Assembly: GCA_049509675.1 (NCBI GenBank)
Contig: JBEKZQ010000074.1
Span: 1-24,368, forward strand
Length of the DNA: 24,368 bases
Reading direction: 5' to 3'
Source of the DNA: JBEKZQ01 sp049509675
GTDB lineage: Bacteria > Planctomycetota > Planctomycetia > Pirellulales > Thermoguttaceae
The translations under genes and the position numbers were made by a program. Positions 1 to 9,306 of this stretch are shown piece after piece. The stretch's first letter is position 1. The number at the start of each line of letters is the position of its first letter. The notes beneath the pieces were generated by a model that worked only from the letters and a program-made list of their open reading frames with translations, was not told where the DNA came from and searched no databases.

Positions 1-2
1 TG

Positions 3-463
3 GCGGCGTTGTTTCGCGACGAGAAGGGGCCGCGGCCCAAGGATCGCCCGCAACCGCAATTCAAACATGTCACCGCACGTTTTACCAGTATGCGTGAGGA
101 TCCGGATGGTGAACTGTGGGAACCCTGTATAGCCGCCGTCGCCGGCTCCCTGAAATCCAGTCTGCCTTACCCGCTGATGTCGCCAAGGCGCTTCGGCGTG
201 CCGTCAACACGATTATCCAGGGCACTGCCGCCGACCTGCTGAAACTGGCCCTCATCCGGCTGAACGACACCTTGCCGCCAGCCGTCCGCATGCTCTTGCC
301 CGTTCACGACAGCGTGCTGTTGGAAGTGCCCGTGGAGTCGGTCGAAGAGACCAGACGGATTGTAAGAGAAGCCATGGAGGCCGTGCCTGAAGGCTTTGCA
401 ATGCCGCTGAAGGTTGACATCAAGACTGGCAGGACGTGGGCCGATTGCAAAGAAACCGTCTGA
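3..463 (+). pseudogene. Family A DNA polymerase, C-terminal fragment with disrupted frame
   Basis: The frame from about 116 to the TGA at 461-463 encodes the end of a PolI-type polymerase. It contains GTLYSRRRRLPEI (the GyveTlxgRRRyLPdi region), NTIIQGTAADLLKLA (family consensus NtpiQGtaADiiK) and motif C as VHDSVLLEVP, with Ser where most PolI enzymes have the VHDE glutamate. The family end KVDIKTGRTWADCK follows. Directly upstream this frame meets a TGA at 110-112. The frame covering positions 3-115 is open and runs up to the same point, so a one-base indel near 110-116 would join them. However, I recognise little polymerase sequence in that upstream part, so it may instead be a junction with unrelated DNA. 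The gene is either cut by the window edge or a decayed relic. An intact polA would be about 900 codons. Confidence 0.6.
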
Positions 464-815
464 TCGCAGGCCCCGCATGGCGGCAACTATCCAATTTGGA
501 TAGTCGACCAATGACCTTGATGCGTCGCCGATCCTGAACAAAATGTCCCTGACCAGCCTTTCCACCCCTCTGACGGCCGGCGCCCTCCCAGATCGCGTAG
601 GATGCGCGCTAGCGCGTTCCGCGGCCAGGCGGCTCCTTTTTGGTCTGCCCGCCGGCTGGATGCCTCCAGCGCGCGCGCAAGAAGCCCAGGAAGGGCGCGC
701 CTGCCCGTAACAAGAATCTTTACGCCGCTGCCTTGGCTTAACCCGTTTGGGCCAGAAGTTCGCTACCCATCCCCACCAGCAGACGTATCTGTTGCTGAGA
801 TTACCACAATGGTGC
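464..815. other. Gene-poor spacer after the polymerase fragment
   Basis: I see no convincing gene here. A short open frame (602-880, plus) has an arginine/serine/proline-rich composition and no ribosome binding site, which looks like a GC-rich artefact. The stretch contains two palindromes (486-504 and CGCGCTAGCGCG at 605-616) and ends at the promoter-like site before the small gene at 889. Confidence 0.5.
486..504. repeat. Perfect 19-nt palindrome downstream of the polymerase fragment
   Basis: ACTATCCAA and TTGGATAGT flank a single T. The 9-bp arms are perfect and AT-rich compared with the surroundings. There is no T-tract after it, so it is not a standard intrinsic terminator. A dimer-binding operator is possible, but nothing in the sequence identifies the binding protein. 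Confidence 0.4.
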
Positions 816-843
816 TTGCATTATCGGTCAACAGTGGTACAAT
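816..843 (+). promoter_or_regulatory. Sigma70-like promoter for the small gene at 889
   Basis: TTGCAT (816-821) and TACAAT (838-843) are separated by 16 nt. The -10 box matches TATAAT at five of six positions. Transcription would start near 850, leaving a leader of roughly 40 nt before the ATG at 889. This argues against the earlier ATG at 850 as the start codon. Confidence 0.45.
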
Positions 844-888
844 CTGGGCATGTGTTCGCCAGATCGGATCGCACAGGTGAGTGGCAAT

Positions 889-1221
889 ATGGACCACATC
901 GAAAGAGCTGAACAAGCCGAGTGCGAGTCAGACCATAAAACGCGAGATACGCTCATTGAAGCGGGATACTCGCTGCTTGAGGCGTTATTTGATCCCGAGG
1001 AATGGCCTACAGACTTGCAGGATCGCGCCCATTGGATGATGGGCAGGCTTCTAACAGAAGGCTCGATCCTGAACACGGTCGAGAAAATGGATTCACGCAC
1101 CGTAATCCAACTGGTTGTGGACATCAAACTTATTGCCGCCGATATCGAACTTGCCAGAGTCAAGGGACTAGTGCGGTCAATCTCGAAGGCCGCCTTATCA
1201 TCAGGTCATGGTCGTTGGTAG
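889..1221 (+). CDS. Hypothetical protein, 110 aa
   Basis: I do not recognise this family. The start at 889 is chosen because AGGTGA lies 8 nt upstream (875-880) and a promoter-like TTGCAT-N16-TACAAT precedes it. The protein is acidic in its first two thirds and looks mainly alpha-helical (for example LIEAGYSLLEALFD and VIQLVVDIKLIAADIELARVKG). There is no signal peptide or membrane segment. Its last 62 bases overlap tail-to-tail with the degraded end of the minus-strand sigma-like gene, and the final residues (SSGHGRW) may be a product of that junction rather than native sequence. It stands alone, with no same-strand partner nearby. The coding call rests on the promoter, the ribosome binding site and plausible composition. 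Confidence 0.5.
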   Translation: MDHIERAEQAECESDHKTRDTLIEAGYSLLEALFDPEEWPTDLQDRAHWMMGRLLTEGSILNTVEKMDSRTVIQLVVDIKLIAADIELARVKGLVRSISKAALSSGHGRW

Positions 1222-1768
1222 AGGCGATCCCCACCGACCCAACTGGGCCTCCTCGACTTGACCAACGACACCAGAGAGCAGATCGGGCGGGTTCGGCAAT
1301 GCGGCGGTCGCGGCGTTTGAGCGAGGCCAACCAGTCGCTGAAGTCAACCCTGACGCGGGCAATCTCGGCGGGGCCAGCATTCTTGTCCTCCACGACGGCC
1401 TCCAGCCAGGCGTCTTCCTCTTCGTTGAAGCGATCCAGTCGTTCAACGTTGAAGCCCTTGTGCTTCTGAGCGTAGCGCGAAAGCACTTCACGCACGTTGA
1501 GGTGATTGCCGACGCGGCGACCGTCCCTGATCTGGGCCACGGCGTATTTCGCCAGCACGGTCGGGTAGGCAAGGCTCACCTTGCCGCGGCGGAAAAGTGC
1601 TACGAACGCAACAAGAGCATTCGCAACCGTCTCTTGAATCGCGTCCTGGCGGGCCTCGGGCTTCAGGCCGCCGAAGGCGATCTTTGCGTGCGTGATGATG
1701 GCCGGCAGCATGGCCAGAAAGGCTTCGTGCCAACGCTGGCTGGGACAAGCAGCAGCACAACGAACCAT
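1160..1768 (-). pseudogene. Sigma-like planctomycete protein missing its C-terminal HTH
   Basis: The first ~165 residues (CPSQRWHEAFLAMLPAI, IQETVANALVAFVALF, AYPTVLAKYAVAQIRDGRRV, HLNVREVLSRYAQKHKGF, WLASLKRRDRRIAE) match what I recall of a family common in Pirellula-like planctomycetes. Its layout resembles an ECF sigma factor, with a helix-turn-helix at the C-terminus. Here, after RDRRIAE (about base 1300), the reading frame runs into unrelated arginine/serine/glycine-rich sequence and no recognition helix follows in any minus frame. The start at 1768 is set by GGAGG seven bases upstream; a longer frame to 1852 lacks such a site. The truncated end overlaps the plus-strand gene at 889-1221. 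I infer loss of function by a junction near 1300. The family assignment is from memory, so moderate confidence. Confidence 0.55.
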
Positions 1769-1788
1769 AGGGCGACCTCCAGAGATGC

Positions 1789-1810
1789 AGGCCACCCGGC
1801 CGGGTGGCCT
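1789..1810. repeat. Perfect 22-nt GC palindrome in the leader of the sigma-like gene
   Basis: The core GGCCACCCGGCCGGGTGGCC (1790-1809) is extended by one more A:T pair on each side. It sits 20 nt upstream of the ATG at 1768 and beside the GGAGG ribosome binding site. As RNA it could fold into a very strong hairpin next to the translation start. As DNA it could be an operator. There is no U-tract on either strand. Confidence 0.5.
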
Positions 1811-2065
1811 TGGGTGAAAGAGGTGAGCGTCGCAGACGTTTGCGAGGCCCAAAAGGGGCTGGAGCTGCAGATTTGGCCTCAGAAAGAGGGCTTCTGAGAG
1901 CTAAACGGCTCCGACAGGTTAGAATGCCGGAAAAACGGCCTGAATTGATGGCTGTGGCCGCTTGAGCCTTGCGTTGGCAGAACTGCAAGCGGCTGGCGAT
2001 CCGAGTACGACGCTAGGAATCAGGCGTTGATCTGCGTGTTACGAACAGCCTTCAAGGAAAAGCCC

Positions 2066-2287
2066 ATGGCAAGACGCATCGTCTGCCTGTTAATCTTGAT
2101 CCTCTCCTCGCAGGCCCAGGCCAAACGACAATCATTGGCCCAGCACGTTGCGGAGGTCACAGGACGGCAACCTTCAGCCCCTCGGTGTCGATGGCAAAAT
2201 CGAAGAAGCGGGCTTGCCCATTGGGCGGCGACTTGGACAGAATGTCGCGGACCCTTCCAGCGGCCTCTTTGTCGCGGGCGATCATGA
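2066..2287 (+). pseudogene. 5' stub of a secreted-protein gene
   Basis: ATG at 2066 has AAGGA seven bases upstream and is followed by a textbook signal peptide: MARR, a hydrophobic core IVCLLILIL, then SSQAQA, a signal peptidase I type AXA end. Only about a dozen plausible residues follow before the frame runs into the antisense of the 3' end of fkp (from 2157), where composition turns arginine- and proline-rich up to the stop at 2285-2287. I read it as the first ~30 codons of an exported protein whose remainder was replaced when the fkp end of the polysaccharide locus arrived. It could also be a chance frame; the combination of ribosome binding site, start and leader makes that less likely. 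Confidence 0.35.
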
Positions 2288-5243
2288 AGACAAAGCCGCC
2301 GCCGCCGGCGCCAGGCAGGACTTTGCCGAGCAAATACTTGTCAACCGCCGCGATCAGTCGCTCGATCGGCACATTCGTGTAGCCCGCGTCGATCTCTCTC
2401 TTGAGCGAGAAGTAGCGCTCGATGCCGCCGGCGAATGCGTTGACATCGTTGCGATCAAGATCGTGCTTCATCTCCTCCGCAGCAGCTTTTAACTCGCCAA
2501 CGATGCGCAGCGTTTGCGGATCGCGCGCAAGGTATCGACCGACCACGTTCTGCAAAATGTTCTTGGCCATGCGCTTGATGCCGGTGAAGTAGAGCAGGAC
2601 GCGGTCGTGCAGGGGACCCTGCGGCGACATGTCCAGCCGGGTCCAATACACGCTCGGCACCTGGCTGGGCCCCGGCGCGGTACGTACAATCTTGACGCCC
2701 GGTGTTATCCCGCCAATCTGATCTTGCCAGCCTCCGCCCGTCGTCAGCATTTGCTCCAGGAGGGACGTTCGCTGGATCAGCATCTGATTGTCGGCCGGCT
2801 CGCCCACGATGCGTGCCAGGCACGCCAGGATCGCCGCGCCAAGGATCGAACTGGCGCCGAGTCCGGAGCCTTTCGGCAGCGCGCTGAAAAGCGTGAGATC
2901 GATTCCGCCGCCCAGGCGGTCCAGCCGATCGCAGAGTTTCTCGCCAGGGTCATGCGGACAAAGTCCGCTGAGGACCAGGGCGGCCTTGGCCAGCGACGAC
3001 CATTGCGACGGATCGGTGTACTGCAAGACCGCGGCCGTATCGCACAGTTCGACGTTCTCGCCCAAGTCGATGCTGCGCAGCGCGATACTGGGCCGATCGG
3101 TCAACTTGGCAATCGCTTGGATCGGGTACTGACCGTTGAGCGTAATGGCTGCGTTAACGACCGTCCCTCCCAACTCCGTACAGATCGGTGGGGTGTCGGA
3201 CCATCCGCCGGCAAGGTCGATTCGTCCGGGGGCCGTGACCCAGCAGACCTGATCGTGCAAGATCGCCGCATGGCGGAGTTCCTGCGGCATCTCAATCTGC
3301 CGCTGGACGGCCCGAGCCACGGACGCAAACGCAGCCTTTTCGGCGCTGCCCCCAGCCAAGGATGTCAACATGCTGGTCGCGGCGGGGTAACGCTCGCCGA
3401 TCAACTGGGCCATTTTGTAGAGCCGGGCGGAGACGAGCGGATCGCCGTTGCCGCGAAGCAGCCGGTCGATCTGCTCCATAACGAGCCGCGCTTCTTCATC
3501 CGAGCCGATCTGCTGCAGTATGTGCAAGGCCGACAGATTCGGCTGGTTCGTCAACCACTCTTCGAGCCGCTGCAATTGTGCCAGCCGTTGAATGTTCTCG
3601 CGATGTGCGATCAGCCGGTCGTGAGCGACCAATTCCAGGAGTTCGGCCATGCTCAGACGCTTGCGACGCTCCCAAGACGCCGGCCGATCCGTCCGGCTCG
3701 GGTCACACATCCACAGCGTTTGCTCAAGAACCTCGTCGATGGGCCCTTCCAGCCACATCTTGGCATCCCAAAGAGTGTTCCCTTTGTCAGGCGCGGACCA
3801 GAGTTTGTCGGCGGCCAGATGATGGCGCACAAGGAAATCTTCGAGTCGGTGATTCCCAAACGATCCGCCGTCCTGCCAACTCGTCTTGAAATCATCGGCA
3901 ATTCCAAACAGCACCGCAGACCAATCCTTCTTGCCCACGGGCAGGCACACGAGTCCCCAACCTTGCGGCAGTCGCAAGGGCGTTTTGGCTTCCGCCGGCC
4001 ATCCCACCAGGACATTCTGCCCGCATAGCTCGACCGGCACGTCGCGAACGTGGCAAGCCTCGACAAGCACGCCCTTGGCAGCGCGAATCTGGTCGGTCTG
4101 AAGAATACTGTTGTAGACGAACGCTCCTTCTGCCGACACATGAGGCGAAATGACCGAACGATCGAAGTTCCTGAAGCCAAACTGGTGCGTCGTGCGGTTC
4201 AGTCCGCTGATGTTCGAGAACAGCTCCCGGGTCGTGCCGATGTGAAAAAAGTCGCAGAACGGCAGGATATTCACGAAAAACGGCTTGCCGTGCAACGCCC
4301 GATGGATTTGCGCAAGCAGCCGGCGATGCGTCGCCGTTCGGGCACGCGAACCGCTCGCAGCGCTCATCTGTTGCACGTAGGCGTCCAGGTCCAGCTTGGG
4401 TGGAATGGCCATCAACAACTGTTCGTAGAGGTCGATCCTTCCGCTATCGCCCTCGACCACCGCCTGGAGCAATCCGCGCCGCAACTCGATGCGACCGGCG
4501 CGGAGTCTGGAGCCGGCCATCGCCAGCCAGTCTTGAACGCACTCCGGATCGAGGCTCAAAACGCCCGTGTCGATCAACACGCATCCCACCGTGTCGACCG
4601 CATGGCGCGATTGCGCAGTGGTCGCGTCCGGTTTCTGCAGGAAATCGACAACCTCTCCTTGAGGGTTCGCCACGTAAACGCCGTGCTGCGATCCGCGTGC
4701 GATCGGGCCGGGATAAGCGACGCCGACGATGCCCGGCTTCTGGAAGACGACCTGCTCGGGCTGGAAAGTCAGAAGCACGTCGCCACTGGCAATCAGCACC
4801 TGGCCACATGAGGGCGTCGGCAAGTTCGCCAGGCTGTCAACGATCAGGTCAAAGAGCGTGGCGGCTTGCGCGCTCTTCCCGGGTATGTTGCAGGGCAAGG
4901 GAATGAATGCCTTCCCTTGCGCCGCATAGGCACAGAGCCGGCGACTATCCCCCCCGGAATGAACCACCACGATCCGCCGGCCACGGAAAAGCTCGGCAAT
5001 CGTTTTCGCCTTGGGCGACTCGCGTAGCAACAGCGAGGCGAGTTGATGCAGGACCCACAGGGTCGATCCGCCCGATCCGACACGCCGGCCGCCGGGATCG
5101 GCAATGACTTCCCAGTGCTCGATTGGCCCCAGGCAGCCATGCGCGCTACGGTTCTCCAACTGCCTTTGGTAACCGCGGGCCTGGGTGGCATTTGCCGCCG
5201 TCAGCACGAACCAGTCAATCGTGCGTGGCACGGTGTCACCCAT
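2157..5243 (-). CDS. fkp: Bifunctional L-fucokinase / GDP-L-fucose pyrophosphorylase
   Basis: At 1028 aa this is somewhat longer than the ~950-residue Bacteroides Fkp. The N-terminal half is the fucose-1-phosphate guanylyltransferase: DPGGRRVGSGGST at about residues 49-61 is the nucleotide-binding loop, followed by VVVHSGGDSRR (92-102). The C-terminal third is a GHMP kinase: TAPGRIDLAGGWSDTPP at about 668-685, the ATP loop LPKGSGLGASSILGAA near 787-802, TGGGWQDQIGG, and the C-terminal glycine motif LPGAGGGGFVFMI near residue 975. The enzyme phosphorylates free L-fucose and then makes GDP-L-fucose, the salvage route. It is cytoplasmic. It is the last gene after gmd and fcl, which make the same product de novo. 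An element-derived spacer (5255-5359) separates it from fcl. The ribosome binding site is weak (GGGA). A kinase/pyrophosphorylase for a related 6-deoxyhexose or heptose is possible, but the neighbours favour fucose. Confidence 0.9.
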   Translation of the reverse strand: MGDTVPRTIDWFVLTAANATQARGYQRQLENRSAHGCLGPIEHWEVIADPGGRRVGSGGSTLWVLHQLASLLLRESPKAKTIAELFRGRRIVVVHSGGDSRRLCAYAAQGKAFIPLPCNIPGKSAQAATLFDLIVDSLANLPTPSCGQVLIASGDVLLTFQPEQVVFQKPGIVGVAYPGPIARGSQHGVYVANPQGEVVDFLQKPDATTAQSRHAVDTVGCVLIDTGVLSLDPECVQDWLAMAGSRLRAGRIELRRGLLQAVVEGDSGRIDLYEQLLMAIPPKLDLDAYVQQMSAASGSRARTATHRRLLAQIHRALHGKPFFVNILPFCDFFHIGTTRELFSNISGLNRTTHQFGFRNFDRSVISPHVSAEGAFVYNSILQTDQIRAAKGVLVEACHVRDVPVELCGQNVLVGWPAEAKTPLRLPQGWGLVCLPVGKKDWSAVLFGIADDFKTSWQDGGSFGNHRLEDFLVRHHLAADKLWSAPDKGNTLWDAKMWLEGPIDEVLEQTLWMCDPSRTDRPASWERRKRLSMAELLELVAHDRLIAHRENIQRLAQLQRLEEWLTNQPNLSALHILQQIGSDEEARLVMEQIDRLLRGNGDPLVSARLYKMAQLIGERYPAATSMLTSLAGGSAEKAAFASVARAVQRQIEMPQELRHAAILHDQVCWVTAPGRIDLAGGWSDTPPICTELGGTVVNAAITLNGQYPIQAIAKLTDRPSIALRSIDLGENVELCDTAAVLQYTDPSQWSSLAKAALVLSGLCPHDPGEKLCDRLDRLGGGIDLTLFSALPKGSGLGASSILGAAILACLARIVGEPADNQMLIQRTSLLEQMLTTGGGWQDQIGGITPGVKIVRTAPGPSQVPSVYWTRLDMSPQGPLHDRVLLYFTGIKRMAKNILQNVVGRYLARDPQTLRIVGELKAAAEEMKHDLDRNDVNAFAGGIERYFSLKREIDAGYTNVPIERLIAAVDKYLLGKVLPGAGGGGFVFMIARDKEAAGRVRDILSKSPPNGQARFFDFAIDTEGLKVAVL

Positions 5244-5254
5244 AAGAAGGTCCC

Positions 5255-6478
<1,224 letters not shown>

Positions 6479-6497
<19 letters not shown>

Positions 6498-7504
6498 AAG
6501 CGGTGGTTGGCCAGCACGCGCTCTTCCCGGGCGAGCTCCCAGTCTTGCTCGACCATCATATTCACCAGTTGTTCGAAACTCACCTTCGGCTTCCAGCCCA
6601 GCTTCTGCCGCGCCTTGCTGGAATCGCCCAGAAGCAGATCGACTTCACTGGGGCGGAAGTAGCGCGGGTCGATCTCGACGTACTTCCGCCAATCCAGGTC
6701 TACCAGCGAGAACACGGCCTCGACAAACTCCCGCACCGAGCGGGTCTCGCCGGTCGCGATCACGAAATCGTCCGGCTGGTCCTGCTGGAGGATCAGCCAA
6801 ATCGCCTCCACAAAATCCCCCGCAAACCCCCAGTCCCGCCGGGCTTCCAGATTGCCCAGGTAGAGCCGTTCCTGGAGCCCCTCCTTGATCCGGGTGGCGG
6901 CCCGGGTGATCTTGCGGGTCACGAAGGTCTCGCCCCGCCGCGGCGATTCGTGGTTGAAGAGGATTCCGTTGCAGGCAAACAGGTTGTAGGCCTCGCGGTA
7001 GTTGATCGTCTGCCAATAGCTATAGACCTTGGCGCAGGCGTAGGGGCTGCGGGGGTGGAAGGGGGTGCGTTCCGTCTGCGGCGTCTCCACCACCTTGCCG
7101 AACATCTCGCTGCTCGACGCCTGGTAGAAGCGGATCCCGTTGCCCATGGCGCGGACCGCCTCAAGCAGGTGCAAGGTCCCCAGGGCGTCGGCCTGGACGG
7201 TGTAGATCGGCAGATCGAAGCTCACCCGCACGTGCGACTGGGCGGCCAGGTGGTAGACCTCCTGCGGGCGAATTGTCTGCAAGAGGTGCGTCAAGGCGGT
7301 GCCGTCGGTCAGGTCGCCGTAGTGCAGCAGCAGGCGGCTGCTGTGCGTGTGCGGGTCGGTGTACAGGTGGTCGATCCGACCGGTGTTGAAGCTGCTGGAG
7401 CGGCGGAGCAATCCATGCACCTCGTAGCCCTTCTCCAAGAGCAGTTCGGCCATATAACTGCCGTCCTGGCCGGTGATGCCCGTAATCAACGCGCGCTTTG
7501 CCAT
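6479..7504 (-). CDS. gmd: GDP-mannose 4,6-dehydratase
   Basis: This 341-aa enzyme is close to the family length. It converts GDP-D-mannose to GDP-4-keto-6-deoxy-D-mannose, the first de novo step to GDP-L-fucose and related sugars. The NADP loop is GITGQDG (9-15), followed by [18 protein letters not shown]. The active site is SSEMFG (131-136) with Tyr155 and Lys159 in YACAK. The family signature [15 protein letters not shown] is at 184-198. AAGGA eight bases upstream supports the start at 7504. It is followed by fcl and fkp on the same strand. The gene is cut off from the rest of the minus-strand locus by a plus-strand toxin-antitoxin pair and a second partial copy of its own 5' end (8427-8549), so it needs a promoter between 7505 and 7734. 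The final codons come from the inserted element at 6342-6497. Confidence 0.95.
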
Positions 7505-7550
7505 GCTTGGGTTCCTTGAGGCCCTAGTGGTCTGTCCAACCTGAGTTTAC

Positions 7551-7633
7551 GGGTGCCACGGTTGGCTTGTCCAACCGTGTTTCCAGCACTGCTGGGCAAG
7601 CCGGGCACCGACCGGAGGTTGGTCGTGGCACCC
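7551..7633. repeat. Nested inverted repeats between gmd and the antitoxin gene
   Basis: An outer pair, GGGTGCCACG (7551-7560) and CGTGGCACCC (7624-7633), encloses a strong hairpin CACGGTTGG-CTTGT-CCAACCGTG (7557-7579) and a small palindrome CCAGCACTGCTGG (7583-7595). Intergenic repeats built around GGTGCCAC/GTGGCACC are something I associate with planctomycete genomes. The unit lies between the divergently transcribed gmd and antitoxin genes, so it could also affect their promoters. Confidence 0.55.
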
Positions 7634-7665
7634 AACCGGTAATGTCCCACGGTGGCGGGCCGCCC

Positions 7666-7694
7666 TTGTCGTCGGCCGTCAATCTGGCTAGAAT
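7666..7694 (+). promoter_or_regulatory. Sigma70-like promoter of the toxin-antitoxin operon
   Basis: TTGTCG (7666-7671) and TAGAAT (7689-7694) are separated by 17 nt. Five of six positions match in the -10 box and four of six in the -35 box. The transcript would start around 7701, about 34 nt ahead of the antitoxin ATG. Confidence 0.5.
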
Positions 7695-7734
7695 CAAAGG
7701 ACGGACCACCCTGCGATAACGAGGAGGAACGAGG

Positions 7735-7967
7735 ATGAACAGGATGGTAGTGAAATCCACGCTGAACAGCGACGGCATCTTGCACCTGGCCCTGCCCATG
7801 GGCGTCGAGGAGGCGAACAAGGAGGTGCAGGTCACGGTGGAGCCGGCGCCTCGTGCGCCCATGTCGCAGGAGGAGTGGCAGAAACTCGTCCTGTCCACGG
7901 GAGGAAAATGGCAAGGCCAGTTCGAGCGGCCCGAACAAGGGGCGTATGAGCAGCGGGAGCCGCTCTC

Positions 7968-7971
<4 letters not shown>
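7735..7971 (+). CDS. Antitoxin of a PIN-toxin pair (VapB-like role)
   Basis: This 78-codon frame lies directly before a PIN-domain toxin and overlaps it by four bases. GAGGAGG seven bases upstream supports the ATG at 7735. The N-terminal half (VVKSTLNSDGILHLALP, then EVQVTVEP) looks like a short beta-rich DNA-binding segment. The C-terminal half (SQEEWQKLVLSTGGKWQGQFERPEQ) resembles the toxin-wrapping tail seen in planctomycete antitoxins of this kind. It probably neutralises the PIN RNase and represses the operon promoter, but this role is inferred from position and layout. A frameshifted relative of the same type lies at 24193-24368. The pair is read against the direction of the polysaccharide genes. 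Confidence 0.75.
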
Positions 7972-8592
<621 letters not shown>

Positions 8593-8631
8593 TCACCCCA
8601 CACAAGATGCCCTGGGGGCGACGGGCGCGAT

Positions 8632-9306
8632 TCAGCGGGGAAGCCGTGGCCGCTTGAACTTCTCGGACGGAGCTTCAGCCGCAACCTCCGGCGGACGGCG
8701 CGCTTCCGAAATCGGCCCTGCCGACTGGCCCGCTACAATCGCCGCGGGCGCCACGTCTTTCGTGACGACACTCCCCGCCGCAACGACCGCATTGGGGCCG
8801 ACCGTTGCGCCGCCGAGAACCAACGCCCTTGCGCCAAGCCAGGCCCCGTTGCCGACCTCGACCGGCCGGGCGATCAAGTCGAAGGTTTCCTTGCGGTAGT
8901 CGTGGCCTCCCGTGCAGATGTATACCTGCTGGGAAATGCAGACGTGGCTCCCGAGCCGCACGTCGGCCAGGTTGTCAATCCATACGCCCTGCCCGATCCA
9001 GCAATGGTCGTCCACGGCAAGGCGCCAGGGGTACTTGATCCAAACGTGCGGCTTGATCACGAGCCCGCGACCAACGCTAGCGCCAAATAGGCGCAGAAGC
9101 CAGCGTTTCGGCCGCGTAAGAGGAACCCAGCCACTTTCGAAGACGAGCAGGCTCACCATGTACCAGAGAGCGCGTACAAAGCGCCCGCGGCCCGGGCGGT
9201 ACGAGCGGTTGTCAAACCGCGAGAGATCCACCCATGCGGCATGGACCGGATCCGCGGAGACCGCGTTGTCAGTTGCGGGCAGAAGGTTGGGCTGGCTGGC
9301 GCTCAT
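8632..9306 (-). CDS. wcaF: WcaF-type sugar O-acetyltransferase (hexapeptide repeat)
   Basis: This 224-aa left-handed beta-helix acetyltransferase uses acetyl-CoA to acetylate a sugar of the repeat unit, as WcaF does in colanic acid. Family features are VDLSRFDNRSYRPGR, RALWYMVSLLVFES, RLFGASVGRGLVIKPHVWIKYPW, DDHCWIGQGVWIDNL, CISQQVYICTGGHDY (with the active-site His in GGHDY) and the closing coil VGPNAVVAAGSVVTKDV. The ATG at 9306 has AAGG eight bases upstream; a GTG at 9315 is less likely. The first 38 bases overlap the end of the glycosyltransferase upstream, so the two are coupled. The C-terminal tail after the coil is short, basic and probably disordered. Confidence 0.88.
   Translation of the reverse strand: MSASQPNLLPATDNAVSADPVHAAWVDLSRFDNRSYRPGRGRFVRALWYMVSLLVFESGWVPLTRPKRWLLRLFGASVGRGLVIKPHVWIKYPWRLAVDDHCWIGQGVWIDNLADVRLGSHVCISQQVYICTGGHDYRKETFDLIARPVEVGNGAWLGARALVLGGATVGPNAVVAAGSVVTKDVAPAAIVAGQSAGPISEARRPPEVAAEAPSEKFKRPRLPR

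Noticed and set aside
602..880. Plus-strand 92-codon frame in the left spacer
   Set aside because: Arg/Ser/Pro-rich, no ribosome binding site, and it runs through the promoter of the next gene.
2514..4028. Long plus-strand open frame (about 504 codons) opposite fkp
   Set aside because: It lies fully antisense to a clearly recognised enzyme, is rich in Arg/Gln/Pro/Ala without family features, and is the usual artefact of high-GC third positions.
6503..7519. Long plus-strand open frame opposite gmd (and a similar one at 5344-6342 opposite fcl)
   Set aside because: Both are exact shadows of well-identified genes and have no ribosome binding site or recognisable domain.
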